From Deroplatys truncata (Eukaryota; Arthropoda; Insecta; Mantodea; Mantidae), in the NCBI GenBank assembly GCA_030765065.1, contig CM060990.1, forward strand, positions 459,504,321 to 459,568,320: 64,000 nucleotides of DNA, written 5' to 3'. The notes under the pieces were generated by a model that saw only the letters and a list, made by a program, of their open reading frames with translations, had not been told where the DNA came from and made no database searches. The position numbers were made by a program, and so were the translations under genes. This document shows, in pieces, positions 1 to 12,172 of this stretch (position 1 is its first letter; the number at the start of each line of letters is the position of its first letter).

Positions 1-165
1 GACCTTTTTCTAAAAAGGATTTTGCATTCAGGGGGCCTCAGAGTGTGTATTCCCGATGAAATCTCGATATCGAATTTTTGGGTTGAATGCAATACCTTCT
101 CTACCTACTATGTATGTGGTAAGGAGAGTAAAAACAATGTGTTTAGTTATTGATAGTGTGCAATA
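1..165 (+). repeat. Fragment of dispersed repeat R (120-bp unit)
   Basis: The stretch carries the phrases 'ttcagggggcctca', 'gaatttttgggt' and 'gcaatacctt..ctctacctact'. These recur in order in the 120-bp tandem units at 19.9-20.7 kb and, reversed, near 24.5 kb. It is a little over one unit and is cut by the window start. No coding potential is visible. Confidence 0.7.
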
Positions 166-1135
166 AAGTTATCTCATGATTTAATTTGGGCATTAGATAA
201 TATACAGATATCTGAGTTACATTTTCGCTTCTTTTACATCGAAAGTTGTATGTTTTTAAAAGCAATATCTGCTCTTATTAGCATATGTCAAGATCCTCGA
301 ACAATTCTGATCAGTAGTTTGGAGCCGAGCAGGTTGAAAGTCCACTTTCGTCATTGTTCCTTTCTAATAAAGTCACATGATGCCTGTGTTTCAATGTATT
401 AAAAGTTGTTTAACATGATGTTTTAAACGTCATTTGAGCTCTAATGTTACATCGGATGATTTTGTCATTTGTGCTGAAGTGTCCTATGTCAAATTCAGCT
501 ACAAACGATGGTTAATGTGATGATGTTTTTGATGTATGAGCTCTTCTTTACTTTAGACATATTACCACAGTTCTCCACTGGTCTATAATTATATGCATCA
601 AATAAATGGAACAGTTGCAACGAAGCCGTCTGTTGGGTTGGGGAGGAGAATGCCTCTCACAATACCAAACGTCACCTACACTCGGTGCGGTAACATGAAT
701 GCTCTGTTTACTTACTAAACCCCTCTGTCTGGTCATAACAATCAAATTGTTGTTTCTGTTGGTAATTCATCCTTCGCGTGCGTTACCAGGATTTCGGATC
801 AACTAAACAGAATTGCCAGGTTCCTCCTATTTCTCGGATTTTCTTTATCTCTCCTCAATTTTTATAAGTCTACCAGCTCACGTATTTAGAAGTGTTTATC
901 CCTGTAATTTAGTATTTTATTTGTCATGTGTTATTATTTTGGAATTTGAAGAAAAAGAACGCGTAATTCCTTTTAGCCATTTCAAGTCGCACATATTTTC
1001 TTTTGAAATATTTGCAGTATTAAAATTCACAATTAGGAAGTCTTCATTTAGTGATTTCAGGCTTTTGAAGAACCACAAATCAAACTAAAAATGTGCATGC
1101 AAACTGTGTGGTATAGCAGATAAACACTTTCAAAC
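166..1135. other. No gene recognised
   Basis: AT-rich sequence with only short ORFs lacking recognisable motifs or splice context. I see no transposon ends here. Confidence 0.4.
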
Positions 1136-1142
1136 ACGCGCG

Positions 1143-1182
<40 letters not shown>
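1136..1182 (+). repeat. (CG)n/(CA)n microsatellite
   Basis: A run of alternating CG followed by CA dinucleotides. A similar CG-to-CA tract lies at 19,862-19,908 inside the fullest copy of repeat R. Confidence 0.95.
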
Positions 1183-1186
<4 letters not shown>

Positions 1187-1261
1187 AGAAAACCATAAAA
1201 TGGAACAGCATGGACAGTTAATACTCGGTTGCTAAAACCTGGCTCCTGCAATCCGTTTTAC

Positions 1262-1690
1262 TTTCTCTACCATGTATCCGGTAGTTAGAGGAAGTATTGC
1301 ATTTTAACAAAAAATTCTGTTGAGATTTCTTATGAAATACATGTTTTGAGACTCCTTGAAGAGCCGGAAAATACTAAACTTGTTTTTTAATTTCCGTGTC
1401 TTCCGAAGATGCGACACGAACATTTTCAAGGAAGTCCTCCACCGCAATCTACTGTTTACATGGAAACAATTTCGAGACTTTTTAATTTTCTCAAAAATGG
1501 CTCTAATGATTTTTATTAAAATACCATTTATTTAAGATACTTACATGACAAATAATATGTATATCTGCAGTTTTCTGGGATTAGTCTGTGAAATCCTCTT
1601 CCTTCGGAAGAAATTTTGTATAATTTTGTACAATGTGTAAACCATTAGAGATAGATAAAAACCACAAAAACTATAGATATTTATAAAACA
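1262..1690 (-). repeat. Dispersed repeat R, reverse copy
   Basis: Read on the minus strand this matches the copies at 18.0-18.4 kb and 19.5-19.9 kb. Shared phrases in + orientation include 'gaaatacatgttttgagac', 'catgacaaata' and 'ggaagaaattttgtataatt'. The copy at 24,460-24,990 has the same orientation. No ORF is conserved among copies, so it is non-coding repeat sequence of unknown class. Confidence 0.65.
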
Positions 1691-1732
1691 CGTATTTATT
1701 TCAAATAACTTTCAGTTAAACTTATAGTGTTT

Positions 1733-2125
1733 AACAGCCGTTCTTAATACATAGAACACCACAGGTGGTGGTCACTAATGATACATGCAATGAAATGATA
1801 TTTGGTAAAGGAATTTTGGGAAGGAAACATTCCAGGCCTAAATTTAAGGTACCTCCCCAGCATTCCTACTGACACGGGTAGACGAAGTCATTAAGACACG
1901 GACTCGTGAACGGGAATGTCTGCGGTTCAAATCCCACTAGGACCGTCCTTCCTGACTGAGGCTTTTCCCAGGTATTCCTCAGTCCTCGTAACTGGTGAAT
2001 GCCGGGGAGGTACCCTATAAGGCCTTGCACATTTCCTTCCAAAAATTCCTTTTCAAATATCATTTCATTACATGTAACATCAGTGTCCACCGCCTGTGAT
2101 GCCGTATGTAGTAAGAACGGGTGTT
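1733..2125. repeat. Inverted repeat flanking a tRNA-like head (SINE foldback)
   Basis: Bases 1733-1865 are a diverged reverse complement of 1997-2125; both contain 'aatgaaatgatattt' in opposite senses. Between them, on the + strand, lies a tRNA-like stretch (about 1875-1945) with a B-box-like 'ggttcaaatcccact' and then 'cttttcccaggtattcctca', similar to the element at 17.6 kb. Either two tails of one SINE family lie head to head or this is a ~390-bp foldback element. Arm similarity is about 80 percent by eye. Confidence 0.65.
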
Positions 2126-2895
2126 AGATACTATTCAAAAAATTATCTTATTGAATTATTCTGTGGTTGATTATTCCACTGCAAGTGGTTCCAAGCAATT
2201 ACTACATCAAGTGACTAAAATAAAACAGACAAAAATGTACACGTTTAAACTATTATTCTTTGCGCAAGTTTTTGACTTGTGTGTGCTTGTGTAAATATGT
2301 AACTTTATGAGTGTTTGTCTCGTTTGAAGACCAATAGGCATTTTAGTTCGCCGAACGTGTTTTCCATTATACCCTTGAAGGTCTTATGCTACAGAGTTTC
2401 ATAACATTAAAAGAATAAAAGACCAGCAATTGCGTAGGAGGAATCCTAAAGAAATAAGTAACGCAGAACCAGAAGGCATTAAAATTTCCTGGGAGTTGTC
2501 TTTGTAGCTTCTCTCTCCCACGCATAGAAGGTGAGTAGAGTACTAAGCATTCTTTTGATTTTAAAATGCTGAAAAGTGTATGATGATTCTACTTCAACAA
2601 GTCAAAAACCTCAGTGTAGAGGACTGCTCAAAACTGAGATGGAACTTTCCCGTTCACCTCTCACGTGGTTGAAGTTAACTGAACTAAATGTAAATTATAC
2701 CAATTATAAGATTAGGTAAATGAAGAATAGATACTTAGAACTTCATAAAATTCATTGTAATCTCCTTTTTTCCCAGGCATAACAAATTGACTATATGAAA
2801 CATTGTGCCATTAGCTGGGATAACATTGATTACATGTCCAAACACTGTGGTTTGTGCTTAATGGAAGTAAAAACTTAGTAGTGAATTACATTTTA
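2126..2895. other. No gene recognised
   Basis: AT-rich spacer without convincing ORF, repeat pair or RNA gene. Confidence 0.4.
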
Positions 2896-4401
2896 TGAGG
2901 CACGCCCAATAAATAATCCCACATTTTTTCAGCTATAACCAATGTTAGGAATACGTGCAAACTATTTGTGTGTATGCACATTTTCAGTGTATTCCTACAG
3001 ACACCACAACTGCAGGAAGCCCTTTAAATGGTGTATGTGAGTGATACACTTCACAAACAACATGCAGTCATTGAATTTCTCATTGTGGATATAGAAACGG
3101 TGGGGAATATTCACAAACGTTTGTGTAAAGTGTATGGAACATGTGCAGTCGACGGGAGTTCAGCAAGTCGTTGGGCATAGAGAGTGAGAGCATCAGAAGA
3201 CGGTTTCTACGGAGTTCCAACGTTGGCCGCGGAAGGTAGACTCTCCACTGCGTGCAGATTTTCTCAATCGAGAGGATCGACGCATTACCGCACTCTAGAA
3301 GCGCTTCCAGCAACTTGGGTGCCATAACAGCCCAGAATAAGGATTGTAGATTTTGGCGGTACAGTGCCGCATTAAAGACCTTTCTTCTGCGTTCCGCCTA
3401 AATGCCTAGCGGGATTAATATATGCCCCGCTTCTGTGCCATATTTATGTTTTTTTATATTTAAACTTTTAAACACAAAGAGGCTGTCTGTTACAAGATAT
3501 GTAACGCTGTTGATTCGTCCACTGTTGAATGGGCTAAGGACTTTTAGTAATTTAAACGCTCTGGTTTGAAATACCCTTTTGTTACGCCATCCTGCAGTGC
3601 ACGACACACTTGCATGGTTACCAGTAGCCTGCTGTGTTACGCTTAATTTGCAATAGTGGTGGCTCCTCCTGAAAGAAGCGTGTAGGTATTTAAAACGTGA
3701 ATTTCCATTTCTCGTTTGCGAAAAATGTGGTGTTGACAGATTGAGATGTATCATGTGTAAGGTGTTTTTTCTACAAGTGAATGTGATAGAAATAACACAC
3801 TGAAGCATACAAAATGGTGAGACACCTCTTCAGATCCATGGTTAAATACAACTAGCCCCAATATTTCGAAAAAAATTACTTTAATAGACGCCGTTGCATA
3901 AACAGGTTCGTCTCTTAAGTTTAAGGTACGGTTCTATAGGCCTATCTATATTTTGTAATTATTCGCTCTTGAGCACATGTTCCGCTTTTTCACTTCGAAA
4001 CTTGGGATCCCCAGCCCAGGAGAAGTTTTGATTCAATACGATTATGCTCGTTCTGAACATACCACAAACTGCGTTGGACAATGTCCCCATTCATTCTATA
4101 GCTCTGACCTGGCTCTCTCGCACTTTCACTTGTTTGGGGCACTAACGGGAGATATTTTGACGAGGAAGTGATTTGAGCAGTGAAAGCCTGACCCCGCAAG
4201 TAAAGCAAGAACTGGTATCGACAGGGTATACACGCCTTGTGTCTCGTGGAGGAAGACCATACAACTATGAAGGGGTGGTGTGAGAAAATAGAGTATGCAT
4301 ATAAAATTTCACCGCTTCATATGTGTAAATTACATTTTTGTGAAATATATATTTTTGAGAAAGGAAATGCGGGGCGTTTCTTATTGGGCGACCCTGGTTC
4401 A
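2896..4401 (+). mobile_element. Degraded mariner-family transposon
   Basis: Imperfect terminal inverted repeats (left 'tgaggcacgcccaataaata', right end reading inward '..tcgcccaataagaaac..') are bounded by TA on both sides (2894-2895 and 4402-4403), the normal mariner target. On the + strand, 3062-3310 encodes a decayed helix-turn-helix region resembling the HTH_48 N-terminus of mariner transposases (VIEFL, then a KRLCKVYG-like stretch), and 3970-4290 resembles the DDE C-terminus (a SFYSSDLALSHFHLFGAL stretch matching the family's SPDLAPSDxHLF block). Stops and frameshifts interrupt both parts. The total of ~1.5 kb is near the family's usual 1.3 kb. It is inactive. Confidence 0.8.
3062..4290 (+). 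pseudogene. Mariner transposase pseudogene
   Basis: This is the remnant of the transposase of the surrounding element, which would cut and paste the transposon at TA sites in the nucleus. The N-terminal DNA-binding part (3062-3310) and the catalytic C-terminal block (3970-4290) are recognisable in translation. The middle (about 3310-3970) is too decayed to align by eye, and the first catalytic aspartates cannot be placed. A long minus-strand ORF at 3398-3808 overlaps this decayed middle and has no family resemblance. I saw no other copy of this element in the window. Confidence 0.65.
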
Positions 4402-6211
4402 TAAAAACAAATGTTTGAAGAAAAACTGGGTCAATTTACTCCTACTTGTGCTAACTTGTTATAAACATGAACAGCAGGCTATAAAATGAGTTGATCCAAT
4501 GTTGAATCAACAAAAAGAGCCTTAATGTTTTATATCGTAGTACTGAAGTGTATTTAAAACATGTATTCCCAAGAAGTAACAAACTAATAAATAAAATAAA
4601 CGAAAATGAGCATTAAACTATTTGAACCAAAAATATTGCAGTTCTGAAATTATAGCCACCTACACAAGGTTGTCAAAGTCTGTCTCAGCTTCTGGAACAA
4701 GAAATTTGCTTCTTTTGTGTATATTCTAGGTTGATTAATCTTTCAATCCTTAAATATTGCTGCAAAATACCAGCATTATTATTCTGGTATATACAGGTTT
4801 ATGAGGTTTGTTTTCGGTCCTTGTGGACCAAATGAGATCAATCTAGTAGAACAGCCTCTAAACATTCCTTCAAATTTTCAGGGTTACAATTTCCAAATGA
4901 CTCATACCAGGTTTTTGCTTGAGTATGTCGTAAGCCTTTGATAAAGCCTGTCATTTCGCGGTGATCCTATGCAGACCCGGAAGAATTAGCATACATTTAA
5001 AAATGTGGAAGTGCAAGTTCAAGTGACGAAGTTTTTTATGCATAGGTATAGTGTTATTTCATTCTCTACTCTATACCATCTGCTGGGACTTAGCCGGCAG
5101 ATAGCATAAAGTAAAACAGCAGGTTATCGAACCATAATTTAGTGTAGTTTTGTTTTTTTAGCATTTTGAAACAACTTATTGTACCTATTTTCTCTAAACT
5201 GTTGGAATGGAAGAACCAATTACTTCGGAAGAACAGTTGCTAGATGAGAAAATATTGAGATATTAAGGAAATCTTGATAAAAAGCCATGGTTACAAGAAG
5301 AATTGAATAAAATAGGTTAATTACATGAAGAGATTGTACTTAAACAAATTTAAAATTTCATTGTAGCGATTCATTGTTAAGTTCATTAAATACAATAATA
5401 TTGTTTAATGAATAAATAAAAGTTACCAACTGCCCCAAATGAGCCAATATTACAAAAATCATAATCATAAATCGCAGCTGCTTCTACCCTTTAATACTAT
5501 GCTTAAGTAAAAATTATAATTTTACTGTAGCAATTCACTCTTAAGCGTATACATATTTAAATAAAATGAAGTTATCAGTGGTTTCAAAGGGACAAACATA
5601 CCAAAAATTATAAACCACAAACAGCATTTGCATAGTCTAAATCTATTTATATGTATTTCCCATTAACAAAATTGTTCATTATAATTTCATTTCATCCTTA
5701 AGATACAAACTAAGTTGCCAAAGTATTACACATTACAGCAAAACAAACATAAATTGAATGGGTATTCGCAAAAGTGGGTTAACCATCTTTTTATCAGAAC
5801 AAAGACAAGTCAGCATTTGAAAATGCCAATAAAACTAATCCGATTTTTTCTTCTTCCCTATTATAAAATAGCCCGTTATTTTACATATTTTGGTATGGAA
5901 AATGCGTTGTCAGCACAGTTTTCTATATCTACATTATGGCGGACAATATATAGGACTGACATGTCAGTACCCTAATAGTTTCCGTAATCTTCCGGTGTTT
6001 AGAAGTCCTGTCATATGGCGTATAGCAGTTACTCCTAGGGCTGTGGGCCCCTTTTTATTTTTAAGGCAGGCTAAGAACCATTCATCTTAAAGCTTTGGTA
6101 TTTGCATAGAAGTAGTTATTGTGAGCTGGATATCAGTACTAACAACATTAAATTAGCAAAAATTATTTTTGTTATAAGCGTATGACATACAGTATAGACC
6201 AGAATTTAGAT
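4402..6211. other. No gene recognised; AT-rich
   Basis: Strongly AT-rich DNA with short motif-free ORFs, and no transposon ends or conserved repeat found by eye. Confidence 0.4.
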
Positions 6212-6403
6212 ACAAAAAATTCAATTACGTTTTATTTATGGACGCTCTTTAAGTAATATGGTCCATAGCATCCCGTTTTATATTGGGCGTGAAAGACCGG
6301 GAATTTTGCTCAGAGGCCTCTTCATCAGGCTTGAGGTTCTTTTATGTGCTGTAAATCTACAACACGGGACCACCGGCTTTACTTCCCTTCCGAAGGAAGA
6401 AGG
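6212..6403 (-). mobile_element. tRNA-derived SINE (family S1), 5'-truncated
   Basis: The 192-bp insert matches the 3' two-thirds of the full-length S1 copies at 15.35 kb and 27.71 kb: shared 'gttttatttatggacgctct', 'attgggcgtgaaagaccggg' and 'gaggcctctt'. It is flanked by an 11-bp duplication, agaatttagat (6201-6211 and 6404-6414). Truncation with an intact TSD is the usual signature of incomplete reverse transcription by a LINE machinery. Confidence 0.9.
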
Positions 6404-6489
6404 AGAATTTAGATGCCCTGGGAAAAATTATACCCAATTTTGTTTCGGACAACTCTTTCCCCATCTGGTTCAATATTTGCTACTTTTAG

Positions 6490-7190
6490 TCTTAATTATA
6501 GTTTAAAATCGTGGTGATTACTGTGTTTGTTTTTCAGGAAACTAAGCATTGAAAATATGTGCTCGCAAAGATATGCGCTACAAATTAGAGGTAGGTGTTC
6601 CAATGGCTTTTTCATTTGCTTCCTTATACTCATAAAATATTCTTCTTCCAAACTCATCAATTGTACGCACTTTTTCTTTTTTTTAAATGAGCCATTACAA
6701 GCAACACCAAGACATCCAGCATGCTTCTCCTCAGATAAAGTTTTTAATCGCACCACACCCTACGCGAAAGAATTTCTTATCCATGAGCTTTCAGAATCGC
6801 AAACTATCTCTGAAGTATAGTCGCCAAATCATTCATGCTCAACGATGACATGTTGAGCTTCAGTGAACTCCAGAAATTACTTCAATATTGAGAAAGTATT
6901 GACACCTACCTTCAACTGGACTTACCAACAGCCGCACTTCTATGACTGCTGTCTCAATCCTGTCACCATTATCATAAATATTCATAACACTACCTTGAAG
7001 GCTCATACAGGTATGTTCAAGTATGCAAAAATATCTGCTAAATAGGCTGCCATGGACAACCAAGTTCATTTGGTAATTTAATATCAAACATACGTAGTCG
7101 TACTTACTCATGTAATTCAAAGAATCATTGTAAAATGTTTCCTCTGGATAGCCAGTGCAAAAGTAATTGAGTAGGTATATCTGCTTCCAA
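6490..7190 (-). pseudogene. hAT-family transposase fragment
   Basis: On the minus strand, 6496-6756 encodes an open stretch ending in a block (around SAYLCEHIFSMLSFLKNKH) that resembles the C-terminal dimerisation region of hAT proteins of the GTF2IRD2/ZBED type, where STYLCE.LFS..K..K.K is typical. Upstream, to ~7190, other frames give an ALK..V-like stretch in keeping with the same family, broken by stops. No terminal inverted repeats or 8-bp TSD were found. It is a relic, and the assignment rests on the short C-terminal block. Confidence 0.5.
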
Positions 7191-8867
7191 TTTCTTCACA
7201 TAATCTTGAGTTGATTCTGGAATTCGAGGGACGAGGCTTGATTGCATTTATAATATTAATATCTTGTTAAGTACTTTCTTTAATAATTGCTGCATCTTCT
7301 TGTAACCAAGGTTTCCTGATGAATACTCGGCATCCTTTCGCCTGTACAATCAAAGAACTTATAAAATGCTGGTTTTGCAAAACTGAGTGTTTTTTTTTTT
7401 TAAATTATTGGGTCCGACTCTTCCAGTTTGTACAACGGACACCCTGAGGTCCGCCGACCACTAAATATTCACTGCTGTATGGAATGAAATTCCCCTGAAC
7501 GACTAACATTATCTGTCACTCCATGAAGATCCGTGGCAAAGCGTGTAACGAAGGGCCCTCCCTCCCAAGGATGTGCCTGTTCTTCGTGATCTGTCTAGGT
7601 TCTTCGTAAAGTGACGGGTTTCTTAAAAATCCTACAACATATACATACGACATTTTCAAGAAACAAGAAAAAATTGTTGCATTTCAGGAGACATCTAATA
7701 TCCTTGTGAGGGGGTTATCAGTGCTGTCATAAGGCATAATATAACTTTTATTTCAGATCAAAGCCAGAGAATTCAAATTTCCTGTTATTAGTTGATATCT
7801 ATAAAGCAATAACAAATGTTAGTCAACATTCAAACTACTTCTACGACTGTTGAGTAGCTGGAAGTTGGAGCAGAAATACTTCACCGATTAGGTAATCCAT
7901 TTTATGCATGGTTCTGCTACAAACTATATGCAGTGTCCCAACATTTTAACCTTTCATCATAGGCGAAATAGGATTTCTGGAAGAGTGATGCGAACAGAAG
8001 TTACAATATTAATAATAAGAAAATAATATTGCTACTTCAAAATGTTAAACAAAATGATTGACAACTGTACTTGCGCTGGTTACCCTAATATATAAACTTA
8101 TATATTTATTTTCATCTCATATTTTTTAAATTCAAACAGCTTTCTCATCCACATAAAAACGTCAAGTTTTGTAACATTTATGAAACTAATTTAGCCACCA
8201 CATTATTTATGTTCTGGGGCACGTAGAGCTGTTCATCTGGTGTAAGCTGACGCTTGCTTCGCTGTGCTCAGGACTGGCAGGAAATCAATCATTCATGAAA
8301 GTACGAGACATGACTGGAAATGTTAATCTTCATCCCATGTTAAAAAATGCTTCCGGTAGATGAACTTGCCAATACAATAAATACGTTTGTAAAAGGTATT
8401 TTTAGAACAGCTAGGCGTCTGTAATACCACTATGAAGAAGCAGTATATTCGCTAGCCAGGGTTTTGCGTGGACCTTTTTGTGTAGTTGGACATTCACCGT
8501 AGGTATTGAGTGAACATTTTATTACCTGTACTTTAAGCAATGACAAATGTTAAGTAAGTACAAAATAGCGTCAACTTATCTTTGGTGTGTAAATCACTAA
8601 CACCAAAATGGGAAATCCTGCACTATATTTAGGGGCAAAACATTCGTTAAGGCTGTAACGCACAGCCTTCCTAAAATTCTCAATATGAAATTGCTTTTTA
8701 AGATGTTTATAGTTTTCGTTTCTTCGAGAAATATACTCAAAATTTAGTTTAATTCATGATACCCAGTTTATTGTTTGTATTCACTTTCTCATTCTCCTAA
8801 ATTGCATGGCAAAGCAAAACTCACTAGGCAGCCTTTGATTGAGGATGCTAGTTTCATCTTCCCACCA
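7191..8867. other. No gene recognised
   Basis: AT-rich spacer. The patch at about 7400-7620 is more G+C-balanced and may be an old repeat, but I cannot name it. Confidence 0.35.
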
Positions 8868-9560
8868 CATGACCGAGCGATATGGCTCTATGGTAACGCG
8901 TGAGGCTTGCATTTGGGAGCCCCAGGTTCGATTCCCGTGGCCGACCAATGTGAGCATATTTTTTTTCGTGGTTTCCCCGGTTCGGTAGGCGAATGCTCGA
9001 GCAGTTCCCCTTCAACAACGAATTTTCTGTCCATTATTTCCTGTCCCAATCACTTCCTTTCATCTGTTTCAGGGTTGTAGGACCAGGCGACGGCAGTTGG
9101 TGTGTTGCGGCAGAACGGCGGAATTTGCACCCTGGAAAGATTTTCCCTAGCGCTTGGCGGGAGTGGTGGGGTCCCTTCCTTTCTGGGAGTGTCTCTATTC
9201 CCGGGACCTCCAGGCTGGGGTGGCTAAGGCTGGACTAGGCGGCGCAGGATTGATGACATATTGGAATCGTTAGAAACCCCTTTCTAGCTTGGGCATATCG
9301 GATCTGGTCACCCTTCGGGTCTCCCCTTCATCCCTTCCTCCCAGGGGGCACTTTGGAAGCACAAAGGGCTCACTATGGCCTAAAGCGGTGCTGTGCTCCA
9401 ATTACTGGAGGCTCCTCGATCTGACTACTTTTAACTCGGCACATGATAATTTGCTGTCGAAGTCTTTAAGCTGGGTTTCACTACCCTTAAAGGGATTTTC
9501 ACCAAGAGCTGTTGCGGCCGTGATTTTGGCTCAAGCCAAGTGTAGGTATATATTTATCGT
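8868..9560 (+). mobile_element. tRNA-headed SINE-like element (family S2 group)
   Basis: It begins with a tRNA-like head: an A-box-like 'tggctctatggtaacgcg' at about 8882 and a B-box 'ggttcgattcccgtgg' at about 8926. The phrases 'gtggtttccccggt..cggtaggcgaatgct' follow and are shared with the S2 copies at 16.6, 18.6, 36.6, 59.0 and 63.1 kb. The body after ~9050 is only partly alike ('cccttcatcccttcctcccag'). The 3' end is uncertain. Confidence 0.7.
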
Positions 9561-10964
9561 TAGTATCTTTTTCCTAAATTTCGATTTTTTTTAATTTTTT
9601 TTATTATTTGTAAATATATCTTAACCTCCGAAAATTCAGTTTACCTTGAAGTATATACCCGAAAACTTTCAAATATTACCTGCAATAATTCTTCATCGCG
9701 ATTAATGTAAATGAAAAGTTCAGCTGGTAAGAGTATCGAAAATCGTTGACTTATTTAAAATAAACTAATCACGGCATATATTAGTACGAAATATCGCCTG
9801 TTCATTATTGATAAATCTGATTTCATAATAATTGTTCTTTCACATTAACCGCGTGTAGGTATTAAGTTGGGAACTTGAATCAGACTTGAAAAATTCGAAT
9901 CCACTACTGGGACCCGAAACATGTATCTTTGGTTTTCCGCGTCTATGCTCTTGCCGTTTGTGCTACTATGGCTAGATACACGTATACGAGTCAAACTACG
10001 CCCAATTCATATATTAATATATTATATCAAAGGCGACTTGCATTGCTACTAGTGCTTTAAATTTCCGAGCCTACTAGTTAACTACCGCTATGATAATATG
10101 TTTTGATAATAATTGTTCTTCCAAACTAGCCATGTGTAGACACTGAATTGTAAAGCTGAAACAGTTATGGCACAGAGAGCCAAAGATCTGTGGTTTGAGT
10201 TCCGTTCCGGCATTGTATTTTTAAAATCTGATTCAACTTTCGAATTTGGCCGTTCTGTTTAGATGCATTATTTTCACATACATTAACCAGCCCTATTCAC
10301 CTAGTCACAGATTGATCATATTTTAGTAAACTTTCGTTTTCATCAGATGAGAACGTTTGCTTCTTTCTCAGCGAGAAAAAGTATCCACCTTTCCCTGAGG
10401 ATAAGTCTTGGCTCACACTGATGTCTGCACTAACCACTATAGGCGTGATGGTGAAGAATCTATGGCTGCTACATGCATAACCCAGAGTATTTTTTGTCAC
10501 ATTCACACGTTACAGAAGAAATATTTACGAATACACGCATTTCAAAAGTTCACACTTCGCATTATAAAACCCTAGCTTTGCCCAAGTATACTGTAAAAGG
10601 CTCTGTTTCGCTGAGATCAGCTGCACACAGTTGTTAACTCGAGGAAAACTTGTATTTATGGACAAGTAAAATAATGATCATTTCGTGCTTTCATTTGCCA
10701 TTCGGATACATATACTTCATATTATGATATTCAATAAGCGATGATGATTGCAGTTTACATGCCGACAACACCAACAAGGAAGCTTCTACCAATGTCCATA
10801 TCAGTAGTTTGCTCTCTACAACTGTTTGTGCTAGAAATGTTTTCCTAGTTGCAGATATCGCAGTTCTGTCTCATTAGCGGTAACATAGATGATCTTATAT
10901 TTAAGGTAAACTTATATAACATAATACATTAGGTATAACTTTAAGACAGCTTATAAAAATAACA
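9561..10964. other. No gene; weak ~280-bp-spaced direct repeat
   Basis: AT-rich. The phrase 'ataataattgttct' recurs at about 9827 and 10107, each followed by a related 'gtgtag' stretch, which suggests an old duplicated repeat. No coding feature. Confidence 0.4.
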
Positions 10965-11179
10965 CGAGGGGTGATCAGAAACTAAGCTTACAAAGTGTAG
11001 CGGGGTTTTGGTAATTATGACGTTTTCTGGTGTGCAGGAACTTGGCTTAGGGTTTCGGGTACGGAAAGATTATTGCCGACTACTCAGGTAGAGGATAAGT
11101 GATAGTGGGATTCTTATCTCAGGGATTGTGTGGATGGGAGATGAATTATACTCACAGCTCCTCTCAGTGGCCCATTTAT

Positions 11180-12060
11180 TCTGAAGATCCACACTTGTTG
11201 TCGTACCGAAGACCCTTTACACAAGACGCGCTCCTATCTGTTTTCCCCGTTACAGTTTCCGTGCATCCACCCTAGATTTAATTCTCTTTCTAAATTATAC
11301 ACAATATGACTTTTGTCATTCCTAGCTACTCACTGTTATACTATGACGATTTCCTATCGTATATCTCTTTCCCTGTTGTAATCTAAAATGTTACACGTTG
11401 CTAGTTTCCCTATCTTTTACTACACGAAATATTTCATCTTCCCTCCCTTGCTCTACACGATACAAAGTTTTTACATCCTCTCTCTAGCTATTCACGACAC
11501 AAAGTGTTCCATGTTTCGCGTGTCGAAAACTTGCTCCAGCTCCTAGACAAAAATCTATTTCACGCTTCTTTTCTAGTTTCATTCCCTTGCGTTACTATTC
11601 ACGTGACTTTTATTATTCCTCATTGGCTATTTAGCTACTTTGCGCTTTTCCTACAATTGGTTAAATTTCAGCCCCCTTATGCTCTGCGAGCGTCTCTTCT
11701 GTTTCACGTTATTAACGGCTGATTTGATTTTCTGTCCGCATGAGTGCCTAGCGCATCCGTTTCATTGTTCCGCTTTCCAGCGAGTCTCCGACGATTTTAA
11801 TAGAACCTAACTGTTTCTCCTGCTCGGCTTTCCTGTATTACTTAGTGTTTTGCCTTTTTGGCAGATTTCCTTGTGTCCTTTCTTTTCCTGCGTTTCCTTT
11901 CACATTCTGATTTATTTATACGTGTCTCTACTTTATTTTATTTCATCCGTAATAATGTTTATTCCCCCCTTTTCTTAATCTTTAATATTCTCTTTTATCT
12001 CCTTATTATTCTTATTTCCTTCCTTATTTTGTTTTATTAGCGGATTAGTGTTAAGCTTTT
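11180..12060 (+). repeat. Pyrimidine-rich degenerate repeat inside mariner element
   Basis: C+T-rich on the + strand. It contains loosely repeated phrases such as 'ctattcacgacacaaag', 'ctctacacgatacaaag' and 'cttttactacacgaaat' about 50-60 bp apart. It does not belong to a standard mariner and is probably an insertion into the 3' untranslated part of the element. Its origin is unknown. Confidence 0.5.
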
Positions 12061-12172
12061 ATTCTGGCTGTGATTATTATTGTACTCGCGGATCTTATCA
12101 CTTCAAAAGCCTACAGTGAAACGCGTATATTTTATTTCATACCATCAATACATCCAACTGATAGTACACAAT

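Noticed and set aside
3398..3808. 136-codon minus ORF
   Set aside because: Lies antisense in the decayed middle of a mariner element and shows no family resemblance.
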